Shown: positions 1 to 9,004, counted from the first letter of the stretch. The stretch is 64,000 nucleotides of DNA from Psychromonas sp030397575 (GCF_046250175.1 NZ_CP176468.1); one strand, 5' to 3'. Program-made: numbers and translations. The notes: generated by a model from the letters alone, not told the origin.

Positions 1-2
1 CT

Positions 3-1364
3 GGTGGTTATTACCACAATATTGATGCTTGGTTAGATAGTGATATCAGAGAAATAAATAGCTCAGGTTTTCACTACGATGGCACATATGCAATGCGCGG
101 ATCATTTTCATTAACTTCCTCTTCAGGAAACTCAGTCTTTACTGGCGCAATTACTACCTGTGATGGCGCAACATTAGGAGGCAGTGGCACCATTGATAGC
201 TATGATTCAAGCGAAGGTGCTTATGACTCCAGTAATCCAGGTAATAATGGTGATGTTTCAGTATTAAACGAAGATGCTAGTGGCTTAACTTTAAGTGGCA
301 GCTCACCTATTGATGGAAGTGTGTCGATTAATGGCGACTTAACCATGTCGGGATCAGCTTCTATTTCAGGTGATGCACATGTATCAGGTAATATTGATTT
401 AGGCAGCTCAGGATCTATTGATGGAAACGCACAGGCGACCGGTAATGTCACCAACTCCTACTCTTCAACAACAATGGATAGTATTAGCGCCAACGGCGAT
501 GTCACCATACGAAACAGTTTTGATAACCCGATTTCATATAGTGGTGAATTAAATTATCCTAGTTATGGCAGTGTTAGTAATGCAACCTATTATGATACAA
601 ACCAAGTTAGTGACGTTGGTACTGAAACCTGCGACATATTAGATTTAGCCAGTGAATTTGCCAACACAACGGATGGTGTAGGTAGTTTAGGAAGTGTCTC
701 TCCAACCGCTTACTCTTTTTCCTATTGGCCTTACACTGACTATGTATTTACCGATACAGGACTAGAGTCATATAACAAAAGCAGTGGCACCACAGATAGC
801 TTTGATACAGAAACAGCAACTATCGACTTTTTAGGTGAAGCAACAGAAGTCTATGTGATGAGCATTGATAGCTTTCAAAGTGGTAATACAATCACTATCG
901 AAAGCGGTAATAATGTCACTATCTATTTAAGTGGGGATACCTCTATTGAAGATAAAATTTATGTGGAAGATGGCGCAACGCTAACCATTATCACCGAAGG
1001 TACTTTTACAACAACAGCTGATGGTGGTGTATATGCTTTAGATAGTGATGGTAATACAGCTACTTCGGCAGTAAATAGTGATGGTGAAAATTCATTTATT
1101 CTATACTCAGGGTATGACTCTGACGGCGATAATAGTGATTATGGTGTTACCTTGTCTGGCTCAACGGATATGTTTTTAACCGCTTATGCACCCGATGCGG
1201 CAATCAAAGTTACAGCAAGTGGTGATATCTATGGCTCTTTACGTAGTGATTATCTAAAGGTAACTGGCGGTGCAGGCGTTCACTTTGATGAACAAATCAC
1301 CAGTACGAATATAGGCAGCTCAGGCTCTAGCTCATCAACACCAGAAATCACACGTTGGTTTTAA
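3..1364 (+). CDS. Partial surface/pilus-associated protein, C-terminal part
   Basis: The reading frame is open through the left edge of the window, so the start lies outside and only about 453 C-terminal residues are seen. The chain is Gly/Ser/Asp/Thr rich and almost free of Lys and Arg, typical of secreted proteins. Near residues 95-150 there are short repeats of the form hydrophobic-x-G-(D/N/S)-(A/V), as in stacked beta-helix or bactofilin-like folds. The C-terminal stretch (AYAPDAAIKVTASGDIYGSL, then a GGAGVHFDE motif) resembles the conserved end of PilX-like type IV pilus-associated proteins. I infer an exported, possibly pilus-linked structural protein. The exact family is uncertain, and an adhesin-like beta-helix protein is the alternative. 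Confidence 0.6.
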   Translation, partial: GGYYHNIDAWLDSDIREINSSGFHYDGTYAMRGSFSLTSSSGNSVFTGAITTCDGATLGGSGTIDSYDSSEGAYDSSNPGNNGDVSVLNEDASGLTLSGSSPIDGSVSINGDLTMSGSASISGDAHVSGNIDLGSSGSIDGNAQATGNVTNSYSSTTMDSISANGDVTIRNSFDNPISYSGELNYPSYGSVSNATYYDTNQVSDVGTETCDILDLASEFANTTDGVGSLGSVSPTAYSFSYWPYTDYVFTDTGLESYNKSSGTTDSFDTETATIDFLGEATEVYVMSIDSFQSGNTITIESGNNVTIYLSGDTSIEDKIYVEDGATLTIITEGTFTTTADGGVYALDSDGNTATSAVNSDGENSFILYSGYDSDGDNSDYGVTLSGSTDMFLTAYAPDAAIKVTASGDIYGSLRSDYLKVTGGAGVHFDEQITSTNIGSSGSSSSTPEITRWF

Positions 1365-1389
1365 ATAAAATCACACTCCTATCGAATTT

Positions 1390-1421
1390 ACCCATAGTAT
1401 TCTAATCTTTAATGCTATGGG
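1390..1421. terminator. Inverted repeat between convergent genes
   Basis: ACCCATAG and CTATGGGT form an 8-bp stem, extended by ATT/AAT across a bulge, between the 3' ends of the partial surface-protein gene and dtd. The T-tract is short on both strands, so this is a weak candidate for a shared terminator. Confidence 0.4.
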
Positions 1422-1454
1422 TTTATCACTAGCCAAGCATTCACTTTCAGCGAA

Positions 1455-1892
1455 TTAAACCTGCAACCAAAATGTCGTAGGTCCATCATTAGTTGAAGTC
1501 ACTTGCATATCTGCCGCAAAAATCCCATTTTCAACATGGCAACCTAGCTGCTCACATTGCTTACTGAAATACTCATACAGGCGTTTCGCTTCAGCAGGAT
1601 CTGCGCTATTGCTAAAACCAGGACGATTCCCTTTTTTAGTCTCAGCGACCAAGGTGAATTGAGAAATAACTAACAAGTCACCATTAGCTTGTTTGACATT
1701 GAGGTTCATTTTGTCATTATCATCGGCAAAAATACGGTAAGCTAATACTTTTTCAGCCAAACGTTTAGCCTGACTCTCTGTATCACCCTTCTCCACGCCT
1801 AATAATACCAATAAACCACCATCAATCTGCCCTACTACAGCATTATCAACAGATACAGATGCATTATTAACACGTTGTATCATGGCTATCAT
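1455..1892 (-). CDS. dtd: D-aminoacyl-tRNA deacylase
   Basis: Dtd hydrolyses D-amino acids wrongly attached to tRNA (and Gly-tRNA-Ala), a cytoplasmic proofreading step. At 145 residues it is full length for the family. The N-terminus MIAMIQRV and the motifs SQFTLVA (active-site Ser-Gln) and the C-terminal TNDGPTTFWLQ (a Gly-Pro-type motif in which Pro follows Gly) are diagnostic. Its ATG overlaps the stop of yihY by 4 bases, implying translational coupling. The yihY-dtd order is also found in E. coli. Confidence 0.95.
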   Translation of the reverse strand: MIAMIQRVNNASVSVDNAVVGQIDGGLLVLLGVEKGDTESQAKRLAEKVLAYRIFADDNDKMNLNVKQANGDLLVISQFTLVAETKKGNRPGFSNSADPAEAKRLYEYFSKQCEQLGCHVENGIFAADMQVTSTNDGPTTFWLQV

Positions 1893-2761
1893 GAGGCTTC
1901 CTCAAGCTCATCGAGCTCGGTTTCTTCAGGATAAAAGAACTCATCTAAGGTAGATGTCACCTCCGCACCTATTAATACAATTAACCAACTAAAGTAGATC
2001 CAAACAAACATAATAGGGATAACCGCTAAAGCGCCATAAATAATTTGTTGAGATGGGAAGTTGGTAATGTATAAGCTGAATAAGTCAGTCGCTAAATTAA
2101 ACATTAACGCAGCAACAAAACCGCCAATAACAGCACAACGAAGTGTGACACGTTGATGTGGTACTAAAGTATAAACCCCTGCAAAAGCTAACCATGAGAA
2201 CAGAAAAGGCATAAAACTTAGCAGCTGCTGCCCTACTGACAAGAAACCATCAGTTTGCACAATAGAAAAGAGGTAAGAACTTAATGCAATGCTACCACCG
2301 ATAATAATTGGGCCTAAGCTCAAAATAGTCCAGTAGATGGTAAATGCGTGAATAGTTGAGCGTTTTCTATTACAACGCCAAATACGATTCAAGGTTTGAT
2401 CGATCGTTGAGATCAATAGCAGAGCAATTACTACCAATGAAGCTATCCCGACCATACTCATCTGTTTGGTGTTTTCAATAAAACCAGTCATGTGCTCTTT
2501 AACGGCATCACCTGCTGTGGGCACAAAACTGTTATAGATCAGATCTTCGATAATGCTGTTTAACTCAGAAAACATGGGAAAAGCCGAGAGCATATAAAAA
2601 ACCACAGCAAGACAAGGGACGATCGACAATAAAGTCACGTAAGCAAGGTGGCCTGCGGGTACTTTGATATTATCTTCTTTACTGCGTTTGAAGAGAAAAA
2701 TGCCATAGCCATAGAGCGCTTTCATTTTTCCTATTAATATTTGCTGGTCTAGTTGAAACAT
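1889..2761 (-). CDS. yihY: YihY/BrkB-family inner-membrane protein
   Basis: A member of the YihY (UPF0761, BrkB-like) family of about 290-residue inner-membrane proteins with roughly six transmembrane helices; the molecular function is not established, and the old RNase BN assignment was wrong. The family signatures are visible: the AGHLAYVTLLSIVP region near the N-terminus, TIDQTLNRIW in the middle, and YGALAVIPIMFVWIYFSW near the C-terminus. The frame is open further upstream to a TTG, but an ATG at 2761 with GAGGAG just ahead is the better start. It lies upstream of dtd in the same transcript. Confidence 0.88.
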   Translation of the reverse strand: MFQLDQQILIGKMKALYGYGIFLFKRSKEDNIKVPAGHLAYVTLLSIVPCLAVVFYMLSAFPMFSELNSIIEDLIYNSFVPTAGDAVKEHMTGFIENTKQMSMVGIASLVVIALLLISTIDQTLNRIWRCNRKRSTIHAFTIYWTILSLGPIIIGGSIALSSYLFSIVQTDGFLSVGQQLLSFMPFLFSWLAFAGVYTLVPHQRVTLRCAVIGGFVAALMFNLATDLFSLYITNFPSQQIIYGALAVIPIMFVWIYFSWLIVLIGAEVTSTLDEFFYPEETELDELEEAS

Positions 2762-2822
2762 AATACTCCTCAGCATCATCAATGAATGTTAGCCATTAAA
2801 TGGCTAGCACTAAATTTAACAT

Positions 2823-2850
2823 AAAAAAAAGGCCTTACAATCGTAAGGCC
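2823..2850 (-). terminator. Rho-independent terminator of typA
   Basis: GGCCTTAC and GTAAGGCC form a perfect 8-bp stem with a 4-base loop. On the minus strand this is followed by eight T residues, 35 bases after the typA stop. Confidence 0.9.
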
Positions 2851-2884
2851 TCATAGTAACAAGTTAAGCGTTTATGTAAACGAA

Positions 2885-4708
2885 TTAACCTTTAGCTGGA
2901 CGAGCAGCACGTTTACGTTCGTTCTCTGTAAGTAGTTTCTTACGAATACGAATGCTTTCAGGTGTTACTTCTACTAATTCATCAACATCAATAAACTCTA
3001 ACGCTTGCTCAAGTGTTAGTTTGATTTCTGGTGACAACGTTTGTGCTTCATCTGTTCCTGATGCACGTACGTTAGTAAGTTGCTTACCTTTCACACAGTT
3101 TACTGTTAAATCGTTAGCACGGTTATGAATACCGATAATTTGACCTTCATATACTTCAGTACCGTGACCTAAGAATAGGCGACCACGATCTTGTAAGAAG
3201 AATAATGAGTAAGTAACCGCTTTACCTGCTTGATTTGAGATCAATACACCATTTTGACGTTGACCAATAGTACCGCCTTTATGAGGACCGTAGTGATCAA
3301 AGCTATGGTATAGAAGACCAGAACCAGAAGTGATTGTCATAAACTCAGTTTGGAAACCGATTAAACCACGACTTGGAATCATAAAGTCTAAACGAACACG
3401 TCCTTTACCATCTGGAATCATATTAGTTAGTTCCGCTTTACGGATACCTAATTGTTCCATGATAGAACCTTGATGCTCTTCTTCACAGTCAATTGTCAAT
3501 GTTTCCATTGGCTCATGTAACTGGCCGTCAATCACCTTTTCGATAACTTCAGGACGAGATACTGCTAGCTCATAACCTTCACGACGCATGTTCTCGATTA
3601 AGATACCTAAATGTAGTTCACCACGTCCTGATACTTTAAATTTATCAGGATCTTCTGTTTCTTCTACTTTAAGTGCTACGTTATGTACTAGCTCTTTGTG
3701 TAGACGATCTAAGATATTACGTGAAGTAACGTATTTACCTTCTTTACCACAGAATGGAGATGTATTTACTTGGAATGTCATTGTTACCGTTGGTTCATCA
3801 ACTGTTAACGGTGGTAATGCTTCAACGTTTGTTTGAGCACAGATAGTGTCAGAAATTTTAAGCTCGCCTAAACCACTGATTGCAATAATGTCACCCGCTT
3901 CTGCGACTTCAACATCATGACGCTCAAGACCTAAGTAACCTAATACTTGGCCAACTTTACCTTTACGTTCTTTACCGTCAGCACCAACAATAGTAACTTG
4001 TTGATTAACTTTAACGTTACCACGTGTAATACGGCCAACACCGATTACACCAACGTAAGAGTTGTAATCAAGTTGAGAAATTTGCATTTGGAAATCGCCT
4101 TCGCGATCCGCTTCAGGTGGCGCAACAGTATCAACGATAGTTTGGAATAAATCTTCCATGTCATCTTTTTGCTCGTCCATCTCAATACTTGCCCAACCGT
4201 TTAATGCAGAAGCATAAACAACTTGAAAGTCTAACTGGTCATCAGTTGCACCCAAGTTATCGAACAAATCAAATACTTGATCCATTACCCACTCAGGACG
4301 TGCACCAGGCTTATCAATTTTGTTAATAACAACAATTGGCTTAAGGCCATGTGCGAATGCTTTTTGTGTTACGAAGCGAGTTTGTGGCATTGGACCATCA
4401 ACCGCATCAACAATAAGACAAACACTATCTACCATAGATAGAATACGCTCTACTTCACCACCGAAATCAGCATGTCCAGGTGTATCTACGATATTGATAT
4501 GGTAATCATTCCATACAATTGCAGTGTTTTTTGCAAGGATGGTAATACCACGTTCTTTTTCAAGATCGTTAGAGTCCATTACACGTTCTTCAGAACCACC
4601 GCGTGAATCTAATGTACCAGACTGCTCTAACAGTTTATCAACCAATGTTGTTTTACCATGGTCAACGTGAGCAATGATGGCAATATTTCTTAATTTATCT
4701 AACGACAT
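2885..4708 (-). CDS. typA: Ribosome-associated translational GTPase TypA/BipA
   Basis: TypA is an EF-G-like GTPase that binds the 70S ribosome and helps 50S assembly and stress or cold adaptation. At 607 residues it equals the E. coli protein. G1 AHVDHGKT, the switch region ERGITILAKN, G3 DTPGHADFG and G4 NKIDKPGARP are visible, followed by EF-G-like domains and the BipA-specific C-terminal domain. A TTG 12 bases upstream is in frame, but the ATG at 4708 has GAGG six bases away and gives MSLDKLRN. It is divergent from glnA, as in E. coli. Confidence 0.96.
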   Translation of the reverse strand: MSLDKLRNIAIIAHVDHGKTTLVDKLLEQSGTLDSRGGSEERVMDSNDLEKERGITILAKNTAIVWNDYHINIVDTPGHADFGGEVERILSMVDSVCLIVDAVDGPMPQTRFVTQKAFAHGLKPIVVINKIDKPGARPEWVMDQVFDLFDNLGATDDQLDFQVVYASALNGWASIEMDEQKDDMEDLFQTIVDTVAPPEADREGDFQMQISQLDYNSYVGVIGVGRITRGNVKVNQQVTIVGADGKERKGKVGQVLGYLGLERHDVEVAEAGDIIAISGLGELKISDTICAQTNVEALPPLTVDEPTVTMTFQVNTSPFCGKEGKYVTSRNILDRLHKELVHNVALKVEETEDPDKFKVSGRGELHLGILIENMRREGYELAVSRPEVIEKVIDGQLHEPMETLTIDCEEEHQGSIMEQLGIRKAELTNMIPDGKGRVRLDFMIPSRGLIGFQTEFMTITSGSGLLYHSFDHYGPHKGGTIGQRQNGVLISNQAGKAVTYSLFFLQDRGRLFLGHGTEVYEGQIIGIHNRANDLTVNCVKGKQLTNVRASGTDEAQTLSPEIKLTLEQALEFIDVDELVEVTPESIRIRKKLLTENERKRAARPAKG

Positions 4709-4739
4709 GATGCGCCTCAAAAATAACTTACTATTAAAA

Positions 4740-4787
4740 ATACCAATTAGATAAAAGTAGACGGATCTACTTTTATTTAATTGGTAT
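4740..4787. repeat. Large intergenic hairpin (22-bp stem) upstream of typA
   Basis: Positions 4740-4761 and 4766-4787 are inverted copies with one mismatch around a CGGA loop; the ends read ATACCAATT and AATTGGTAT. It lies about 32 bases before the typA start, so it would be in the typA leader or promoter. The perfection and the ends suggest a dispersed palindromic (REP/MITE-like) element rather than a terminator, because no T-tract follows on either strand. The dispersal is inference. Confidence 0.75.
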
Positions 4788-4829
4788 AAAAAGAATTAGG
4801 CAATAAAAGCACAGGAAGTGTTCTAGCCA

Positions 4830-4843
4830 AATGTGCGCACATT
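4830..4843. promoter_or_regulatory. 14-bp perfect palindrome, possible operator
   Basis: AATGTGCGCACATT is perfectly self-complementary and sits in the typA-glnA divergent intergenic region about 125 bases from the typA start. It could be a repressor or activator site; no regulator can be assigned. The rest of the gap 4709-5167 holds the typA hairpin and the glnA control region. Confidence 0.35.
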
Positions 4844-4946
4844 GTAAACATAATTTCAAAAATAGAAAGTTTTAAGTCTGTCACAGATAGTTAAAATGGA
4901 TAAAACACCGAAATAAAGCAGCGTAATTATCACACTAAAACACCAA

Positions 4947-4984
4947 TGCACCAAATAAGTGCACAAACGCACCAAATAAGTTCA
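4947..4984 (+). promoter_or_regulatory. Tandem NtrC-binding-like sites upstream of glnA
   Basis: Site 1 (4947-4963) reads TGCACC-N5-AGTGCA, one mismatch from the NtrC consensus TGCACC-N5-GGTGCA. Site 2 (4968-4984) reads CGCACC-N5-AGTTCA. Their starts are 21 bp apart, two helical turns, as expected for cooperative NtrC enhancer dimers. They lie about 95-130 bp upstream of the predicted sigma-54 start site, similar to glnAp2 of E. coli. Confidence 0.75.
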
Positions 4985-5047
4985 AAAAAGCGCTAAATCA
5001 CCCTTTTTTATGGTGCCAACCGTCAAGCTTGATGGGGACAATCGAGT

Positions 5048-5063
5048 TGGCATATTTTAAGCA
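5048..5063 (+). promoter_or_regulatory. Sigma-54 promoter of glnA
   Basis: TGGCATATTTTAAGCA matches the -24/-12 layout TGGCA-N8-GCA: the GG and GC elements have the canonical spacing. Transcription would begin near 5075, leaving a leader of about 90 bases before glnA. NtrC-like sites lie upstream. Confidence 0.75.
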
Positions 5064-5167
5064 ACATGATATATATAAGTTTAGAAAGTCGATAAATTCT
5101 TATTTCTTTATCAAGAAATATAATTTTCAATTCATAACATTTCCGATGTCAAATGAGGTTCTACAAC

Positions 5168-6586
5168 ATGTCTGTACAAACAATCCAAGACGTTTTAGCT
5201 TTAATCCAAGAGCAAGATGTAAAATTCGTTGATTTACGCTTTACTGATACTCATGGTAAAGAGCAACACGTATCGATCCCACACCATCAAGTAACGGAAG
5301 ACTTCTTCGAAGAAGGTAAGATGTTTGATGGTTCTTCAATTGCAGGTTGGAAAGGCATTCAAGACTCTGACATGGTGCTAATGCCAGTACCTTCAACAGC
5401 GGTACTAGACCCATTTACAGACGATGTAACACTTAATTTACGTTGTGACGTATTAGAACCAAAAACCATGCAAGGCTACGACCGCGACCCTCGTTCAGTT
5501 GCTAAGCGTGCTGAAGCATACATGCGCTCTACAGGTATTGCAGACACAGTATTATTTGGCCCAGAACCAGAATTTTTCCTATTTGATGACGTGAAATACG
5601 GTAACAGTATTGCTGGTGCTTTCTACTCAATCGATGCAAAAGAAGCAGCATGGAACTCAGGTACATCTTATGAAGACGGTAACACAGGTCACCGCCCGGG
5701 CATCAAAGGTGGTTACTTCCCTGTAGCACCTGTTGATTCTTCACAAAATACACGTTCAGCTATGTGTTTAATCATGGAAGAGATGGGCTTAGTAGTTGAA
5801 GCTCACCACCATGAAGTAGCAACGGCGGGTCAGAATGAGATCGCTTGTCGCTTTAACACTATGGTTGAAAAAGCCGATGAGATTCAAATCTACAAGTACG
5901 TTGTACATAACGTGGCACACGCATACGGCCAAACAGCAACGTTTATGCCTAAGCCATTAGTTGGCGATAACGGTTCTGGTAACCACTGTCACCAATCATT
6001 AGGTAAAGATGGCGTTAACTTATTCTCTGGAGATGGTTACGGCGGCTTATCCGAATTAGCGCTTTACTACATTGGCGGTATCATTAAGCATGCGAAAGCA
6101 ATTAATGCATTTACTAATGCATCAACTAACTCTTACAAACGTCTTATCCCAGGCTTTGAAGCACCAGTAATGTTAGCTTACTCAGCAGGTAACCGTTCTG
6201 CATCTATCCGTATTCCAATCGTACCAACAGCACGTGCAGCACGTATTGAAGTACGTTTCCCAGACCCAACAATGAACCCTTACCTAGGTTTTTCTGCGAT
6301 GTTAATGGCTGGCCTTGACGGTATTAAAAACAAAATCCACCCTGGCGACTCTTTAGATAAAGATTTATACGACCTACCAAAAGAAGAAGCTGATGCAATC
6401 CCGCAAGTAGCGGTTTCTTTCGAAGAAGCACTAGCAGCACTAGATGCTGACCGTGACTTCTTGACGGAAGGCGGCGTGTTCTCAAACGAAGCAATTGATG
6501 CATTTATTGAGCTAAAAACTGCTGAATGTGAAGCTGTTTCACAAGCAACACATCCAAAAGAGTTTGACCTATACTACAGCGTATAA
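5168..6586 (+). CDS. glnA: Glutamine synthetase type I
   Basis: This enzyme condenses glutamate, ammonia and ATP to glutamine, the main ammonium-assimilation step, as a cytoplasmic dodecamer. At 472 residues it is close to the 469-residue E. coli GSI-beta. Visible motifs are the Asp loop KMFDGSSIAGWKG, the metal-site segment GPEPEFFLFD, the ATP-region KPLVGDNGSGNHCHQS and, near the C-terminus, KDLYDLPKEE with the likely adenylylation residue Tyr401. An in-frame ATG at 5153 exists, but the ATG at 5168 has GAGG nine bases upstream and matches the family start. The sigma-54 promoter and NtrC sites imply control by the glnL/glnG products encoded 3 kb downstream. Confidence 0.97.
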   Translation: MSVQTIQDVLALIQEQDVKFVDLRFTDTHGKEQHVSIPHHQVTEDFFEEGKMFDGSSIAGWKGIQDSDMVLMPVPSTAVLDPFTDDVTLNLRCDVLEPKTMQGYDRDPRSVAKRAEAYMRSTGIADTVLFGPEPEFFLFDDVKYGNSIAGAFYSIDAKEAAWNSGTSYEDGNTGHRPGIKGGYFPVAPVDSSQNTRSAMCLIMEEMGLVVEAHHHEVATAGQNEIACRFNTMVEKADEIQIYKYVVHNVAHAYGQTATFMPKPLVGDNGSGNHCHQSLGKDGVNLFSGDGYGGLSELALYYIGGIIKHAKAINAFTNASTNSYKRLIPGFEAPVMLAYSAGNRSASIRIPIVPTARAARIEVRFPDPTMNPYLGFSAMLMAGLDGIKNKIHPGDSLDKDLYDLPKEEADAIPQVAVSFEEALAALDADRDFLTEGGVFSNEAIDAFIELKTAECEAVSQATHPKEFDLYYSV

Positions 6587-6607
6587 TCCTTCTCTCTTTT
6601 TAAATTT

Positions 6608-6637
6608 AAAAGGACTGCTTCTTGCGGTCCTTTTTTG
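6608..6637 (+). terminator. Rho-independent terminator of glnA
   Basis: AAAGGAC pairs with GTCCTTT around an 11-base loop, followed by a run of T residues, just after the glnA stop. It separates glnA from glnN. Confidence 0.85.
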
Positions 6638-6671
6638 TTTTCATCTACAAATATCCCTGTAAAAACAAAAC

Positions 6672-6687
6672 TGGCTTACTTCTTGCT
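6672..6687 (+). promoter_or_regulatory. Sigma-54 promoter of glnN
   Basis: TGGCTTACTTCTTGCT fits TGGC-N7-TTGCW with exact -24/-12 spacing. It predicts a start near 6699, about 90 bases before glnN. No clear NtrC pair is visible between the glnA terminator and this promoter, so the activator and its site are open. Confidence 0.7.
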
Positions 6688-6786
6688 AAATTCTTGTTAT
6701 CTAGTTGTCATAACTTCATATTTTAGTATCTAATAATAGTTATCACAAATAACAATAGCGCTATTAATATCAGCAAGGAGCATTAC

Positions 6787-8958
6787 ATGAGTGGAAACCA
6801 AGTCCGCCTACAAGCAATTGAACAAATTACTAACCGTGCACCAAAAGAGGTCGCTCAAACTGAGCCACTAAATCAAATCTGGGCTACTGATGTTTTTAAT
6901 CTAGCTAAGATGGAAGAAGCGGTATCAAAAAATGCATTTAAAGCGATCAAGAAAACAGTTCAAACAGGTGTCGCTTTAGATAAAGCAACAGCTGATATTA
7001 TTGCTGCAGCAATGAAAGACTGGGCGCTATCTAAAGGTGCTAAGTTCTTCTCTCATGTTTTCTACCCAATGACTAACATTACTGCTGAAAAACATGATGC
7101 ATTCATCCTGACTAACTCTGAAGGTAATGCAATTAACGAATTTACAGGTAGCCTATTAATTAAAGGTGAACCAGATGGTTCTTCTTTCCCTAACGGTAGC
7201 CTACGTATGACTAACGCTGCACGTGGTTATACTGCATGGGATCCAACAAGCCCTGCTTATATCCAACAAACAGCGAATGGCGCAACATTAATGATTCCAA
7301 GTGTATTCATGTCTTGGACTGGTGAAGCACTAGATAAAAAAATCCCGCTATTACGCTCTAATTCAGCAATGGATACAGCAGCACAAAAAGTACTTAAATT
7401 AATGGGCGAGACAGAAGTTGCTACATTAAACTCAAGCTGTGGTCCAGAGCAAGAGTACTTCTTAGTTGATGAAAACTTTGCTAATGCACGTCCAGACTTA
7501 CTATTAGCTGGCCGTACTTTATTTGGTGCAGCACCAGCTAAAGGTCAACAATTTGATGATCACTACTTCGGTGCAATTCCTGCACGTGTTCAAGTGTTCA
7601 TGCAAGATTTTGAAGACAAACTATACAAGCTAGGTATCCCAGCTAAAACTCACCATAACGAAGTTGCTCCAGGGCAATTTGAAATTGCTCCTTACTACGG
7701 TGCAGCAAACGTAGGTGCAGACCAACAACAATTGTTAATGACAATGATGAAGCAAACGGCTAAAGAGCACGGCTTCCTATGTCTATTGCATGAAAAACCA
7801 TTCGCAGGCGTAAATGGTTCAGGTAAACATGTTAACTGGTCTGTTGGTAACAGCACACAAGGTAACTTACTTGATCCAGGTAAAACACCACATAAAAACC
7901 TACAGTTCCTATTATTCTGTGGTGCGGTAATTCGTGGTGTACACAAATACGGTCCATTATTACGTGCAGTTATCGCTTCTGCTGGTAATGACCATCGTTT
8001 AGGTGCTAATGAAGCGCCACCAGCAATCCTTTCTGTTTACCTAGGTGACCAGTTAGAAAAAGTATTTGATGAAATCAAAACAGGTAAATTAACAACTTGT
8101 ACTCAAGGCGGCGAGATGGACCTAGGTCTTTCGCAAATTCTTAACTTTGACCGTGATCCAGGTGACCGTAACCGTACGTCTCCATTTGCATTCACAGGTA
8201 ACCGTTTTGAGTTCCGTGCTGTAGGTTCTGAGCAATCTGTATCAGGCCCATTAGTTGCAATGAACACAATGCTTGCTGATTCATTAAACTGGATTGCAGA
8301 AAAACTAGAAGCTGCTTTAAAAACTGAAGATCAAACAGCCGCAGTTATTACTGTACTGAAAGAGTTAATGGAACTACACGGCAACGCTGTATTCGGTGGT
8401 GACGGTTACTCAGAGGAATGGCATAAAGCCGCAGTTGAAGAACGTGGTCTTAAAAATATCCCAACAACGGCAGATGCTTTACCTGCATTCAAATCACAAG
8501 AAGTGATTGATCTATTCCAAAACACGGGTGTACTAACACCGGTTGAACTAGAAAGCCGTTACGAAGTTTATGCTGAACAATACAATCTAGCGATTGAAGT
8601 TGAAGCTAAATTAGTAAGTGATATTGCTAAAACTAAAATCTACCCAGCAGCAATTGCTTACTTATCAGAGCTAAGCCTAGCTGCTACATCAACACAAGAC
8701 TTAGGTATTGAATTAGATTCAAGCATTACTAAGCAAGTTGCTGAACATGTAAATGGTCTATTAGCTGCAATCACTAAGATTGATACTGAAGTTGCTAAGC
8801 ATGATTTTGCTGATGCAGAAGCACATATGCGCCATAGTGCAGACGTTCTTTGTCCTCTTATGGGTGAAGCACGTGAGCACGCTGATGCACTTGAGCTACT
8901 TGTTGCTGATGAGTTATGGCCATTGCCTAAATACTCTGAAATGTTATTTATTAAATAA
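6787..8958 (+). CDS. glnN: Glutamine synthetase type III
   Basis: A 723-residue type III (GlnN) glutamine synthetase, the long form typical of Bacteroidetes, cyanobacteria and scattered other bacteria. It should make glutamine from glutamate, ammonia and ATP, but it is not close in sequence to GSI. Family features include GCGPEQE-like NSSCGPEQEYFLVDE, the segment KTHHNEVAPGQFEIAPYYG, FAGVNGSGKHVNWSVG and RTSPFAFTGNRFEFRAVGS. A long helical C-terminal domain follows (residues about 480-723). The start has AAGGAG seven bases upstream. No adenylylation-loop Tyr motif like that of glnA is apparent, so post-translational control probably differs. It lies between glnA and glnLG and has its own sigma-54 type promoter and terminator. 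Confidence 0.93.
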   Translation: MSGNQVRLQAIEQITNRAPKEVAQTEPLNQIWATDVFNLAKMEEAVSKNAFKAIKKTVQTGVALDKATADIIAAAMKDWALSKGAKFFSHVFYPMTNITAEKHDAFILTNSEGNAINEFTGSLLIKGEPDGSSFPNGSLRMTNAARGYTAWDPTSPAYIQQTANGATLMIPSVFMSWTGEALDKKIPLLRSNSAMDTAAQKVLKLMGETEVATLNSSCGPEQEYFLVDENFANARPDLLLAGRTLFGAAPAKGQQFDDHYFGAIPARVQVFMQDFEDKLYKLGIPAKTHHNEVAPGQFEIAPYYGAANVGADQQQLLMTMMKQTAKEHGFLCLLHEKPFAGVNGSGKHVNWSVGNSTQGNLLDPGKTPHKNLQFLLFCGAVIRGVHKYGPLLRAVIASAGNDHRLGANEAPPAILSVYLGDQLEKVFDEIKTGKLTTCTQGGEMDLGLSQILNFDRDPGDRNRTSPFAFTGNRFEFRAVGSEQSVSGPLVAMNTMLADSLNWIAEKLEAALKTEDQTAAVITVLKELMELHGNAVFGGDGYSEEWHKAAVEERGLKNIPTTADALPAFKSQEVIDLFQNTGVLTPVELESRYEVYAEQYNLAIEVEAKLVSDIAKTKIYPAAIAYLSELSLAATSTQDLGIELDSSITKQVAEHVNGLLAAITKIDTEVAKHDFADAEAHMRHSADVLCPLMGEAREHADALELLVADELWPLPKYSEMLFIK

Positions 8959-8976
8959 TAGTAACAAAGCCGAATC

Positions 8977-9004
8977 AGGAGTGGGCTGTTGCTCACTCCT
9001 TTTA
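8977..9004 (+). terminator. Rho-independent terminator of glnN
   Basis: AGGAGTG and CACTCCT form a 7-bp stem with a 10-base loop, followed by TTTT, 18 bases after the stop. Confidence 0.8.

Noticed and set aside
7695..7946. Reverse-strand open frame inside glnN
   Set aside because: It lies wholly within a strongly supported gene and its product has no recognisable features.
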